The notes: generated by a model not told the origin, from the letters alone. A stretch of 32,772 bases of DNA from Arthrobacter sp. Soil782 (GCF_001428435.1 NZ_LMSO01000014.1:1-32772), one strand, 5' to 3'. Numbered from the stretch's first letter, positions 22,983 through 29,850 are shown. A program made the numbers and translations.

Positions 22983-23324
22983 TCAGTTATCGAAGTCAAA
23001 CTTGGCTAAGTGGGCGGGGCAGTAGGTTTCTACTCCAGCGCGAAGGATTTCCTTCATCGCGTTCAGCTCACCCTCCTGGCCGGGAGAGCCTTTGAAGTTT
23101 ATGCTCTGCTCTCCTTCGTCGAAGCGATCACAGGCTGACATGGACGACCTCTTGAAGTCCTCGAAGGTGAGTCCCTCGGCGGCACGCTCACGCACGCCGG
23201 CGATTCGCTCGGCAAAGAGAGTGTCACCATCCTTCACCGTAGGGTCTCCCCCAGCACATGCGGACAGGCTGGCCGCGAAGATCAGCGGGAGGACGAGCAA
23301 TGTCTTTTGGTACCTATGTGGCAC
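22983..23324 (-). CDS. DUF732-like lipoprotein
   Basis: 113 residues from GTG 23324, with AAGAGG upstream. The signal ends in the lipobox LSAC with Cys23. The mature part has a Cys in SACDRF and one in TYCPAH, with a helical region between. Small exported actinobacterial proteins of the DUF732 type have a similar pair of Cys and end in a C-P motif, which is my basis for the name. No enzyme motif. Its reading direction and short distance suggest an operon with the gene at 22943. I infer an envelope-associated role only from the signal. Confidence 0.65.
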   Translation of the reverse strand: MPHRYQKTLLVLPLIFAASLSACAGGDPTVKDGDTLFAERIAGVRERAAEGLTFEDFKRSSMSACDRFDEGEQSINFKGSPGQEGELNAMKEILRAGVETYCPAHLAKFDFDN

Positions 23325-23494
23325 TTTTCCTCTTTTTCACCCGGCTCTCCACTCTGGAATATCTGCGGGCCGTAACTACCCTAACCGCAGCAAACGCCCA
23401 TCCTTTTCTGGATCGCAGCACAAATGTGACACCCGTGCGTTTTTGGTGCGCATAGGGCTAGTACCAAACCAGGCGCTAGCGAAAGAGTCCGACC

Positions 23495-23995
23495 ATGTCC
23501 GACCTGAAAACCCTCACCACCGTCCCGAACCTCACCGTCGCAGCAAACCCCCGCAGCCTGCGGTTGACCGAGATCCTCCTATCCCTGACCGACCCGGGAG
23601 CCGAAGCGCGCATCGCGGTGACGGAGACCGCTGACCGCCTTCGTGATCCCTACCTGGTGAACCATGCCGGGCCGCCCTCCATGGTCGGAGTGGCAGCCTC
23701 AATGCTTGGCTTCGCATCTGACCTGGCAGATATTCTGCCCAGCGCCCGGATCGATTACTGGCTGGAGTTGGCACAGTACGCCGTGCAGGTCGAGATGAAG
23801 CACCTCCCCGATGACTTCTACGTCTACCGCGCAGAGCCCCACGAGGTTCTGGTGGACCTCACCGATTACCTTGACACCGACAGCGAGCGGCTCGAGGCCA
23901 ACGAGTACAACGCGGAACGCTGGGCCGAACTAGCCGACATCGCCACTTTTCACGCCTTCGCTGAGGGAGCCTTAGCCCTCCCCCAGGCTGCCTAG
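23495..23995 (+). CDS. Hypothetical protein
   Basis: 166 residues from ATG 23495, with GAAAGAG upstream. The protein is helical and acidic (pattern such as WLELAQYAVQVEMKHLPDD, then EVLVDLTDYLDTDSERL) and has no signal peptide, no membrane segment and no known motif. It starts a run of small plus-strand genes spaced like an accessory region. I do not recognise the family. Confidence 0.65.
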   Translation: MSDLKTLTTVPNLTVAANPRSLRLTEILLSLTDPGAEARIAVTETADRLRDPYLVNHAGPPSMVGVAASMLGFASDLADILPSARIDYWLELAQYAVQVEMKHLPDDFYVYRAEPHEVLVDLTDYLDTDSERLEANEYNAERWAELADIATFHAFAEGALALPQAA

Positions 23996-24020
23996 AACAC
24001 AGATGCCTGGTGGGCTTGTG

Positions 24021-24058
24021 GTGGGTATACCCCCCCGATGGACTGGGTATGCACCCAC
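24021..24058. promoter_or_regulatory. Possible operator upstream of the RHH gene
   Basis: GGGTATAC (24023-24030) is nearly repeated as GGGTATGC (24045-24052), 22 bp (two helical turns) apart, inside an outer dyad GTGGGT/ACCCAC. RHH regulators often bind such direct repeats at their own promoters. Confidence 0.4.
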
Positions 24059-24097
24059 CGAGCGAAAGGCAGAACATGATTACCAGCGCGTGCTCCG

Positions 24098-24295
24098 ATG
24101 AGCAGCGAGGGGACGAAGAAACGGCCCATCCGAATTAAGGATGAGTTGTGGAACGCAGCGTCGGCGAAGGCCACCAAAGAAGGAACGAACGTCTCGGCCA
24201 AGGTTAGAACCTTTCTAACCGACTGGGTTGAGAGCGACGAACCGCCACGCCCCGAATCCCTGACCGACCAGCAAGACACACCGAAAGAGGCTTGA
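24098..24295 (+). CDS. Ribbon-helix-helix-like small protein
   Basis: 65 residues from ATG 24098. The core RPIRIKDELWNAASAKATKE followed by NVSAKVRTFLTDWVE has the strand-helix-helix plan of MetJ/Arc-type regulators, with basic residues around the first strand. The C-terminal tail is Pro/acidic and probably disordered. Such proteins bind DNA as dimers, often at their own promoter or as antitoxins. A pair of direct repeats lies just upstream. No toxin gene is directly coupled, but the next frame starts right at its stop. A perfect 8-bp stem (GGTTAGAA/TTCTAACC, 24202-24220) lies within the gene. Confidence 0.65.
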   Translation: MSSEGTKKRPIRIKDELWNAASAKATKEGTNVSAKVRTFLTDWVESDEPPRPESLTDQQDTPKEA

Positions 24296-24336
24296 ACGTG
24301 AACAGCACTCCCGACCAGAACCCCGAAGGAACAACC

Positions 24337-24579
24337 ATGACTGCCCCTCCAACAGTGGTCATCACCTACGACCCATCCCAGCTCCCCGAAATTGACGCTG
24401 AAGGGCTCTCGGACGAGGAAAAGCATGCCCACCTCCAGGAAGCCTCGGCTGCGATGCACGCCGCCATCTTCAACGCGCCGAAGGTCACCCCTGGAAGCAA
24501 GGCCGAGCAGATAAGCAATGCCCGCCGAGATAAGGCCATTGCTTTCGCGATGGCCTGGACTCGAGCCGTCCAGAGCTAG
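24337..24579 (+). CDS. Small hypothetical acidic protein
   Basis: ATG 24337 with GAAGGA upstream is chosen (80 residues). GTG 24298 or TTG 24292 would add up to 15 residues and bring the frame to the RHH stop. The protein begins MTAPPTVVITYDPSQLPEID and continues as a helix (EEKHAHLQEASAAMHAAIFN) and a C-terminal helix (ARRDKAIAFAMAWTRAVQ). No known motif. The spacing suggests an operon with the RHH gene. Function unknown. Confidence 0.6.
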   Translation: MTAPPTVVITYDPSQLPEIDAEGLSDEEKHAHLQEASAAMHAAIFNAPKVTPGSKAEQISNARRDKAIAFAMAWTRAVQS

Positions 24580-24613
24580 ACGCAGTTTAAGCGTCCCGCG
24601 ACCAAGGTGCGGG
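24579..24613. terminator. Two small hairpins after the gene at 24579
   Basis: GACGC/GCGTC (24579-24595) and CCCGC/GCGGG (24595-24613), back to back. No strong T-run. A weak terminator is likely. Confidence 0.4.
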
Positions 24614-24669
24614 GCTGGCAGTAACCAAAACGTCGTGCCTGTGAAGGTTTCATCCCCGCCACCCGCCAG

Positions 24670-24675
24670 TAGGCT
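24670..24675 (+). promoter_or_regulatory. -10 box of a leaderless transcript
   Basis: TAGGCT lies 6 bp upstream of ATG 24682, with no ribosome site in the gap. The arrangement is the same as at 3483. Confidence 0.5.
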
Positions 24676-24681
24676 GGTCCC

Positions 24682-25071
24682 ATGACCCAGGGCATCCACC
24701 CCACCGAGCGCGGAGACTGGAAGATCCGCACTGCCAGCGGCACGATCTACCGCCTGCAGATAGGCGCTGATTCACTCCTCACCCGTTATGCGCAGATGAC
24801 CTCACCAACTCCCGAGTATGACCGCCTGGCTGTGTATGACCTCAGGCAGGACGGGTCCCCTATCCCGATCCGGGCGTTCTCCCGAGTGCAGCTCGGCGAA
24901 GAGATTCTCTTCGTCCTTGATGTGCGCAGAGACGGCATCGAAACCTTAAGGCGCACGACGCCGGCCGTCAGCATCGAGGCGTGGGAGGGCGTACCGACGC
25001 CCGAAGAGCTGCCGCACCGGACACCCCGGATCCCGTGGCAACCCGCTGAGATACGGGTGATTGACCTATGA
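24682..25071 (+). CDS. Hypothetical protein, first gene of a three-gene operon
   Basis: 129 residues from ATG 24682. It starts GIHPTERGDWKIRTASGTIY and includes RLAVYDLRQDGSPIPIRAF, LGEEILFVLDV and WQPAEIRVIDL. The repeated hydrophobic-charged strands suggest a small all-beta domain. It overlaps the next gene by 4 bp (ATGA at 25068). The gene two positions downstream is also linked by ATGA, so the three probably work together. I do not recognise the family. Confidence 0.65.
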   Translation: MTQGIHPTERGDWKIRTASGTIYRLQIGADSLLTRYAQMTSPTPEYDRLAVYDLRQDGSPIPIRAFSRVQLGEEILFVLDVRRDGIETLRRTTPAVSIEAWEGVPTPEELPHRTPRIPWQPAEIRVIDL

Positions 25072-25454
25072 CCGAACAGCCCAACAGGATGGCGGAGAGA
25101 TCTGGTCCGTTCTATGACACGGATGGCCTAAAGACTTGGCTGGGCGTCTCCCGCGAGGAAATCCTGGCGCGGCGCGAGGCGCGGACGATCCTCGGTTGCG
25201 AGAGGGCTGAGGGCGAGCTCATATACCCGGTCTGGCAGTTTCAGGATGACGGCGAACTGCTGCCCGGCTTGCCTGCCGTCCTGGAAGTGCTCGCCACCGG
25301 CATCGATGACGGCTGGACGTGGGCCTTGTGGCTTGTGACTCCCGTTCCTGGAGAGCTGAACGGCAAATCGGTGGTTGAGTGGCTGCATGACGGCGGGGAC
25401 GTTGCGCCGGTCCTCCAGCTCGCAGCCAATGACGCGGCGGTGTGGGCGGCATGA
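25068..25454 (+). CDS. Antitoxin-like protein with DUF2384-type C-terminus
   Basis: 128 residues from ATG 25068. An N-terminal segment with FYDTDGLKTWLGVSREEILA and RREARTILG may be a degenerate HTH. The C-terminal region, ALWLVTPVPGELNGKSVVEWL followed by LHDGGDVAPVLQLAA, follows the W-L-x-x-P-x-x-x-L-x-G-K-x-x-V pattern of Xre/MbcA-type antitoxins. It also matches the protein at 29960 along most of its length (YPEFQFDEAG and LWLVTP there). No RES toxin is adjacent on this strand. The neighbour at 24682 or 25451 could be the partner. Possible antitoxin. Confidence 0.6.
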   Translation: MTEQPNRMAERSGPFYDTDGLKTWLGVSREEILARREARTILGCERAEGELIYPVWQFQDDGELLPGLPAVLEVLATGIDDGWTWALWLVTPVPGELNGKSVVEWLHDGGDVAPVLQLAANDAAVWAA

Positions 25455-25726
25455 TCGGCCGACGCGCGAAACGCAAATCTGAGCGCGAGCGGGACGAGGA
25501 GGGTGTGCGCATCATGGCCGCCCGCTTGAGGTGCACGACAGACAGACGGCTAGGCAAGGAGACACCCGACTGGGTGGTAGAGCTAGCAGCCAAGCCAATT
25601 CCTGCACCTAAGGATGTTGATGAGGAGGTGCGGGTGTGGGCGGCAAGGTTGCGCTGTACGACGGATAGAAAATTGGGCAAGCAGACGCCAGACTGGGTGA
25701 AGGAGCTAGCAGCCAAGCAGCTTTGA
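25451..25726 (+). CDS. Small basic protein made of two tandem repeats
   Basis: ATG 25451 overlaps the preceding stop (ATGA). The product has 91 residues. Two nearly identical modules of about 28 residues follow one another, starting MAARLRCTTDRRLGKETPDW and WAARLRCTTDRKLGKQTPDW, and each ends (V/K)ELAAK. DNA of both copies is still clearly similar (e.g. the end AGCTAGCAGCCAAG), so the duplication is fairly recent. Each module begins with a helix carrying one Cys. A basic N-terminus (MIGRRAKRKSERERDE) may bind nucleic acid. Family not recognised. Confidence 0.65.
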   Translation: MIGRRAKRKSERERDEEGVRIMAARLRCTTDRRLGKETPDWVVELAAKPIPAPKDVDEEVRVWAARLRCTTDRKLGKQTPDWVKELAAKQL

Positions 25727-25764
25727 GACCGAGGTTTTTCTATGTCCCTTTGACCTGGTGTGAG

Positions 25765-26424
25765 TCAACGACGTCGATAGCGCCGACGAAGAGTAGCTCG
25801 CCCCATCCTCCTCAATCGGCGCCTGTACTTGGCGAATCCTGCCCGCCCGCTCGGCGTTGCTCGCACCTGCTCCAAGACGTCCACCAGGTTGATGGGCGGC
25901 ACCTGGACCCGGCTCCGCTCCTCTGCAACCAGACCGCGATTGATGGCCGACGGGAATATAGCGAGAGTCCGGTAACCAGGAAGCCCCGCGCTCGGCGCCA
26001 TGACCCCATCCAGGCCGGCGCCCCGGGCCGCGTCGGCGATGTCCTGGCAAACGTCGTAATCGTCTCCGGTCAACTCGTCAGCGATGACACCTAGGGCTGC
26101 CTGGATTGCAGGGTCGCACAGATCGACGACCTTCAGCCCAGACATCCTCGCCCGTCCCGCCCGCCTCCTCACCTCGAGAGGATCGACCGATGCCCCCTCC
26201 ATGAAGTGGCGGAACAGCTCGCACCAGCTGGCCAGCATGCGGGAGCTCGCATACCAAGCTCCAGGGCCTCCAGTACGGTGATAGCGCCCAGGGCCGCGGG
26301 ATGGATCCGGGCAGAAAAGGAAGGGCCGACTGACGGGGCCTTGGTGCCACCATGCCCCCGTGAGGGTCTTTGTGGGGAGCGATCCGATGATTTTCGCGAG
26401 CTCATCCGGGCCCCACCGACTCAA
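25765..26424 (-). CDS. RES-domain toxin
   Basis: 219 residues from ATG 26424. The RES pattern is present: Arg47 with Tyr48 in GRYHR, GGPGAWYASS with Tyr58, and Glu69 in SWCELFRHF. Further on, LVDLCDPAIQ and DYDVCQDIADAARGAGLDGV fit the rest of the domain. The end is very basic (RRRLRRMGR). RES toxins such as MbcT and Res degrade NAD+ and arrest growth unless bound by an Xre/DUF2384 antitoxin. The antitoxin gene overlaps it by 4 bp (26421-26424). Fold and partner are known for the family; activity here is inferred. Confidence 0.85.
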   Translation of the reverse strand: MSRWGPDELAKIIGSLPTKTLTGAWWHQGPVSRPFLFCPDPSRGPGRYHRTGGPGAWYASSRMLASWCELFRHFMEGASVDPLEVRRRAGRARMSGLKVVDLCDPAIQAALGVIADELTGDDYDVCQDIADAARGAGLDGVMAPSAGLPGYRTLAIFPSAINRGLVAEERSRVQVPPINLVDVLEQVRATPSGRAGFAKYRRRLRRMGRATLRRRYRRR

Positions 26425-26774
26425 ACGTACGATCCGTCGACGAAGGAACGTGCTGCCTGGACGACGAGGTCCTGTTGCCCTTCGCGGAGCGCGTCCAGCG
26501 GCTTCTTGCCTCCCATGAGCCGGTTAGGAGCGTGCAGCCACTGCCCCACTCCCCTACGCGTGAGCGAGTCCGAGAGGATGCCTACGACGTCCCTTAGCCC
26601 GTCGAGGCGCAGATATGCGTTCGGGCGCGGGCGGGCGCTTTTAGCCTTCCAGGCGTACACCGTCTTCGGGTCCACCCGGGCGATGGTGGCGATGTCTGCC
26701 TGGCTCACACCGTAGCCCCGGAAGGCAGTGACCAGGTCGCCTGCCTCAACAGCTCTTTCCAGCTTCACGGTCAT
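26421..26774 (-). CDS. Xre/DUF2384 antitoxin of the RES toxin
   Basis: ATG 26774 is the start because TAAACT (26782-26787) ends 7 bp upstream, giving a leaderless mRNA; the GTG upstream is less likely. The product is 117 residues: an HTH at about 17-45 (GYGVSQADIATIARVDPKTV) and a DUF2384 region at about 75-117 (GVGQWLHAPNRLMGGKKPLD, then DLVVQAARSF). It should neutralise the RES protein and repress the operon, probably through the inverted repeat at 26806-26836. Antitoxin first, toxin second is the usual order. Confidence 0.85.
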   Translation of the reverse strand: MTVKLERAVEAGDLVTAFRGYGVSQADIATIARVDPKTVYAWKAKSARPRPNAYLRLDGLRDVVGILSDSLTRRGVGQWLHAPNRLMGGKKPLDALREGQQDLVVQAARSFVDGSYV

Positions 26775-26805
26775 ACACCTGAGTTTACACCCGGGCAAAC
26801 ACCCG

Positions 26806-26836
26806 ACTCAACGCCCGATTTACGTCGGGCTTGAGT
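26806..26836. promoter_or_regulatory. Inverted repeat between the antitoxin promoter and the next gene
   Basis: ACTCAA-c-GCCCGA faces TCGGGC-TTGAGT around a 6-base loop. It lies just upstream of the leaderless antitoxin gene and behind the gene ending at 26848. It may be the antitoxin operator, the terminator of 26848, or both. Confidence 0.55.
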
Positions 26837-26847
26837 GTCGCCCGGAG

Positions 26848-27195
26848 TCAGCTCGCCTGGGACTCAGCCTTGAGCTTCTTGCGCGGGCGACCCATGCTGC
26901 CGACACTATCAGCCGTCTCCTCCTTCATGCGCTCAATATCGCGGGCGGCCCAGACCGCACCGCCGTGCAGGTAGCCGATCGGATCGGGGAACGCAGCCAG
27001 GACCCCGGTGGGCACTCCGCCGTCACGAAGGACCTTGTTCCGCTTCGCATACCAAATCGCGAAGCGCCTTGGTGGCACGTCGAGCAGGTGTGCTGCACGC
27101 TCGGAATCCACCACGCCGCGGACCGGCTCTTTCGATTCACGCAGGGCGTCTTGTTTCTCTAGTGCATCCATACCACTAATGGTAGCAGTTTTCAT
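26848..27195 (-). CDS. Putative winged-helix/excisionase-like DNA-binding protein
   Basis: 115 residues from ATG 27195, with GAGGG about 10 bp upstream. VVDSERAAHLLDVPPRRFAI looks like an HTH used by MerR- and excisionase-type proteins. The segment AIWYAKRNKVLRDGG and the later RDIERMKEE fit a wing and a linker helix. A basic C-terminus (GRPRKKLK) supports DNA binding. It lies divergently from the small gene at 27328, across two AAGGTA-N10-TACCTT dyads, so it is the best candidate for the regulator of that motif. Family and function are inferred. Confidence 0.65.
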   Translation of the reverse strand: MKTATISGMDALEKQDALRESKEPVRGVVDSERAAHLLDVPPRRFAIWYAKRNKVLRDGGVPTGVLAAFPDPIGYLHGGAVWAARDIERMKEETADSVGSMGRPRKKLKAESQAS

Positions 27196-27211
27196 ACTTT
27201 TTGACCCTCAA

Positions 27212-27235
27212 AAAGATAGCGAGACCGTTACCTAA
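27212..27235. promoter_or_regulatory. AAGGTA-N10-TACCTT dyad (copy 1)
   Basis: AAAGATA-N10-TACCTAA, with one mismatch on each side. 16 bp upstream of the start at 27195. Confidence 0.55.
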
Positions 27236-27257
27236 ATGAGACGTATCGGACCACCAT

Positions 27258-27281
27258 AAAGGTATCGAATTTCCTACCTTT
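27258..27281. promoter_or_regulatory. AAGGTA-N10-TACCTT dyad (copy 2)
   Basis: AAAGGTA-N10-TACCTTT, perfect 7-bp arms. Its centre is 46 bp from copy 1. It precedes the small plus-strand gene at 27328. Confidence 0.6.
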
Positions 27282-27327
27282 TAGAGGTAGAATGAAGGTA
27301 CACCGCAGGACGAACAGAGGAGACACC

Positions 27328-27555
27328 GTGGCAGCGAAAAGCACCAACCCCCGCCGATTCGACGACATCAGCTGGAACCGCCTCAACGACCTCGCCGTGC
27401 AAAACGCAATCGAGATCGACCGCCACGACCTGGTGGCCGAGCTCATCGCCACCGGCCTTGTCGGATCCACCACCACTGAGCACGCGCTGGAAGCAGCCGC
27501 CTCCACCGCTGAGTTCGAGCTGGCGATGGCCGCCGAGCAGGCTCTGGCAGCCTAA
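27328..27555 (+). CDS. Small hypothetical protein (repressor-like candidate)
   Basis: GTG 27328 with GAGGAG upstream is the start (75 residues); the upstream ATG at 27292 has no ribosome site. The sequence RRFDDISWNRLNDLAVQNAI followed by DRHDLVAELIATGLV is helical and could form a small dimeric DNA- or toxin-binding domain. The end is an Ala-rich helix. Its 5' leader (TGAAGGTACACCGCAGG) is repeated before the ORF at 28692, so both are probably under the same control. Family not recognised. Confidence 0.6.
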   Translation: MAAKSTNPRRFDDISWNRLNDLAVQNAIEIDRHDLVAELIATGLVGSTTTEHALEAAASTAEFELAMAAEQALAA

Positions 27556-27560
27556 TCACC

Positions 27561-27588
27561 AGCCTTGGCGGGGCGTCTCGCCAGGGCT
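27561..27588 (+). terminator. Hairpin after the gene at 27555
   Basis: AGCCTTGGCG pairs with CGCCAGGGCT with one G-T pair, directly behind the stop and followed by GTTTG. Confidence 0.5.
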
Positions 27589-27693
27589 GTTTGAGCGTCC
27601 CCACCACCAGTCGCCCCACCTGTAACTGCTGTCGAGCCAAACGTGGCATAGGAGTAGGGACAGCCACTGAGATGTACCACCGAAAGGCACACC

Positions 27694-27924
27694 ATGAGCA
27701 CCACCGAACTCATCGCCGCAAACACCGAAGCCTTCGAGACTCCTGAGCTGGACGCGCCGGCCGGGAGTCGGACCGACACGACACCACCCAAGGTCACCAA
27801 TCAACTACGCACACTGGGCGCCCGGCTTACCGAGATCCTGAGCGTGGACCACAGATTGAGGTTCACCCCGTTCGGCACTTCGCGGTGCGAAACCTGCAAT
27901 TCGCCCTACTGCGACCTCGCCTAA
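27694..27924 (+). CDS. Small hypothetical protein with C-terminal Cys pair
   Basis: 76 residues from ATG 27694, with GAAAGG upstream. The first 40 residues are Thr/Glu/Pro-rich and look disordered. The end RFTPFGTSRCETCNSPYCDLA carries three Cys in the order C-x2-C-x4-C, a possible metal-binding end. No family recognised. Confidence 0.6.
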   Translation: MSTTELIAANTEAFETPELDAPAGSRTDTTPPKVTNQLRTLGARLTEILSVDHRLRFTPFGTSRCETCNSPYCDLA

Positions 27925-27980
27925 CCCCACCTTTTGGCCTGGCCGGCCACTAACCCTGCAGCACTAACCGAAGGAACACC

Positions 27981-28547
27981 ATGAACACTGCAACCACCAC
28001 CACGGCCGTCGAGTCAGTCCTGGACATCATCCGCACCGCCATCCTGAGCGTTGTCAGCGCCGAGAGCTGGGATGCCAGCGCCGTCGAGACCATCCATCTG
28101 GCAGCTACCGGTTGCCCAGATGCCCGCCTCGTGGACGATGAGAACCGGGAACAGCTCGAGGCGCACGTCGAAGACGCGATGCGCGCAGCGCTGACAGTCG
28201 CCGGCTACCCAGCTGTCGATACCGCGTTCATCTCCCACTACGTGGCCCGCCCGCGTAAGCACGACGAGGAATGCGCCGTGGAAGGATGCGTGGTTTGCAG
28301 GGCCCTGACGTCCGGCCCCGTTCTCGTGAACAACCTGAATTTCCCGGGGCAGCGGTGCTCCTTCGCCGAGCTCATGGATGCCGCCCGAACGGCACTGTCC
28401 GAGGCTGAGGTGAAGGGGTTGCTGAATCAGACGGCTGCCAACGCCACCATGGTCACAGCCTTCCTAGCCGACGCCGTGGCGGTGTTCACCGGGCCGGCAG
28501 CCTCTGCCGCGGCTCAAACCGCCGAGTCGATGGACGATGACTTCTGA
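27981..28547 (+). CDS. Hypothetical protein with a Cys-rich centre
   Basis: 188 residues from ATG 27981, with GAAGGA upstream. Three helices (about 5-75) are followed by HDEECAVEGCVVCRAL, whose Cys and His residues may bind a metal. The later FAELMDAARTALSEAEVKGL and an Ala-rich helix complete it. No signal peptide. Possibly a structural partner of the small genes next to it. Family not recognised. Confidence 0.6.
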   Translation: MNTATTTTAVESVLDIIRTAILSVVSAESWDASAVETIHLAATGCPDARLVDDENREQLEAHVEDAMRAALTVAGYPAVDTAFISHYVARPRKHDEECAVEGCVVCRALTSGPVLVNNLNFPGQRCSFAELMDAARTALSEAEVKGLLNQTAANATMVTAFLADAVAVFTGPAASAAAQTAESMDDDF

Positions 28548-28574
28548 GCCGGCCGGGGTTTCCGTGTCCCTCTA

Positions 28575-28598
28575 TAAGGTAGCCGATCTGTTACCTTA
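28575..28598. promoter_or_regulatory. AAGGTA-N10-TACCTT dyad (copy 3)
   Basis: TAAGGTA-N10-TACCTTA, perfect 7-bp arms. Confidence 0.6.
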
Positions 28599-28621
28599 TT
28601 GTGACTTCCCCAACCCCTATA

Positions 28622-28645
28622 TAAGGTAGGAGCTTACATACCTTT
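28622..28645. promoter_or_regulatory. AAGGTA-N10-TACCTT dyad (copy 4)
   Basis: TAAGGTA-N10-TACCTTT. Its centre lies 47 bp from copy 3. It overlaps the promoter region of the small ORFs at 28692 and 28748 (TATAGACT follows). Confidence 0.6.
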
Positions 28646-28691
28646 TGATATAGACTGAAGGTACACCGCAGGTACGAAATAGGAGCACAAA

Positions 28692-28751
28692 ATGGCCGCA
28701 ATGACCGAGCAGGAGACCATCACCTCAGCGGCTATCCGCACCGCCACATGA
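28692..28751 (+). CDS. Possible 19-aa leader ORF
   Basis: ATG 28692 with AGGAG upstream opens a frame that ends at TGA 28749-28751, overlapping the next ATG (28748) by 4 bp. Its 5' leader repeats that of the gene at 27328. It may be a leader for translational coupling or a decayed start of the next gene. Confidence 0.4.
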   Translation: MAAMTEQETITSAAIRTAT

Positions 28752-28966
28752 TCAAGCTCGCCCACGGCCACGAAGGGGTCCTCTCCCTCGCCAGCATCAC
28801 CGGCATCGCTGAAACCTTGATCGACCTCAACGAGGGCAACATCGCCGCCGCCGAGATTGCCCTCCTGGAAATGGACGAGACTACGCGGATGGAAGCCTTC
28901 GGCCTGGATCTTGATGACCCGAAGTCCTACGCCGCAGCCCAAGCCGTACGCCTCTTCGCCGCCTAG
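28748..28966 (+). CDS. Small hypothetical acidic protein
   Basis: 72 residues from ATG 28748. It has no ribosome site of its own, and initiation probably depends on the overlapping leader ORF. The sequence is helical and acidic (LSLASITGIAETLIDLNEGN, then LDLDDPKSYAAAQAVRLF). No known motif. It could be a small inhibitor or adaptor. Confidence 0.55.
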   Translation: MIKLAHGHEGVLSLASITGIAETLIDLNEGNIAAAEIALLEMDETTRMEAFGLDLDDPKSYAAAQAVRLFAA

Positions 28967-29035
28967 CCATCCCCCGCCCGGGCTCACAGCCCCAGCCCAA
29001 CCAGCCCCGCAGAACCATCTCCGAAAGGCCCGACC

Positions 29036-29428
29036 ATGACTTACACCCGCGAATTCGCCACCAATGACAAGAACCTGACGATTGACCTGCGGCGCGGCGA
29101 TAGCAGCCACCCGGTGCTTGAAGGTACCCAGGTTCCGGACTGGAATGCATTCCGCACCGTCGGTCAGCTGCGCGATGCTATCGATATGCACGGCATCGCC
29201 TGGAAGTCCACGGTCCCCACGGAGGCACAGCGCATGCGCCTGCAGGAGACCACCGGCGTGGCCCTATGCATGGCCATCAACAAGCTCGGAGCCGACCAGG
29301 TTGAGGCCTTGAAGCTGATCCACCGCGGCCGCTTCAACCGATTCAACCGCGGAACCGCCGAGCTGTGCGAGGAGGCCGTGGCAGCGTGGAACCTCATGTT
29401 GGCCTATGAGGCCCGCGTAGCAAGCTAA
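29036..29428 (+). CDS. Hypothetical protein
   Basis: 130 residues from ATG 29036, with GAAAGG upstream. It has YTREFATNDKNLTIDLRRG at the N-terminus and helical segments such as TVGQLRDAIDMHG, RMRLQETTGVALCMAINKLG and CEEAVAAWNLMLAYEARV. No signal or membrane segment. It ends at a perfect palindromic hairpin. Not recognised. Confidence 0.6.
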   Translation: MTYTREFATNDKNLTIDLRRGDSSHPVLEGTQVPDWNAFRTVGQLRDAIDMHGIAWKSTVPTEAQRMRLQETTGVALCMAINKLGADQVEALKLIHRGRFNRFNRGTAELCEEAVAAWNLMLAYEARVAS

Positions 29429-29440
29429 GCGCAACAACCT

Positions 29441-29464
29441 GCCGGGGCTCGCGCGAGCCCCGGC
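29441..29464. terminator. Perfect 24-bp hairpin after the gene at 29428
   Basis: GCCGGGGCTC pairs fully with GAGCCCCGGC around a 4-base loop. No T-run, which is common for GC-rich actinobacteria. Confidence 0.65.
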
Positions 29465-29568
29465 GCCGAAAGCCGGCCCAGATGAGCCCTTCCCCATACG
29501 CATGGGGGCGTCACCAAACCGAGTGATCAAACCGCCGGCCAAGCCCGGCACAACGGAAGGCACACCCC

Positions 29569-29832
29569 ATGCACCAGCTCGAAAACACCGCGACCGTCTC
29601 CCCGATCCGCCTCGGCGAGGACGGCCGCTACACCTGGACTGTCACCCGCACCGAGTTCGGCGAGACGATCGCCACCGAGTATTTCACCGACAAGGGTGCC
29701 GAAGGCCTCTGGCCCACCCGCCAGAACGGTGACTTCAAGCAGCTCCCGGGGCACGGACAGTTCAGCCTCAAAGATTGCAGTGCCTCAACCCGCCGGCAGC
29801 GCGTCCTCAAGGCGACCGCAGACCGGGCCTAA
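29569..29832 (+). CDS. Small hypothetical protein
   Basis: 87 residues from ATG 29569, with GGAAGG upstream. Beta-rich first half (RYTWTVTRTEFGETIATEYF) followed by a charged C-terminus (STRRQRVLKATADR). Possibly a small fold involved in DNA or protein binding. Followed by a T-rich terminator. Not recognised. Confidence 0.55.
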   Translation: MHQLENTATVSPIRLGEDGRYTWTVTRTEFGETIATEYFTDKGAEGLWPTRQNGDFKQLPGHGQFSLKDCSASTRRQRVLKATADRA

Positions 29833-29850
29833 GCACCGGCTGAACACAGA

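Noticed and set aside
23992..24699. 235-aa open frame on the minus strand
   Set aside because: It lies opposite the RHH and acidic small genes, which have ribosome sites and family-like motifs. The frame has no start signal and a composition typical of antisense translation.
26806..26836. Possible CRISPR or attachment site at the inverted repeat
   Set aside because: It occurs only once, has no direct-repeat array and no integrase nearby; a terminator or operator is simpler.
27212..28645. The AAGGTA dyads as replication iterons
   Set aside because: There are only four, arranged as two promoter-linked pairs and not as a tight series, and no Rep gene or AT-rich stretch is seen nearby.
28634..29191. 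185-aa open frame on the minus strand
   Set aside because: It is opposite the coupled small genes at 28748 and 29036 and crosses the AAGGTA dyad; no ribosome site or motif.
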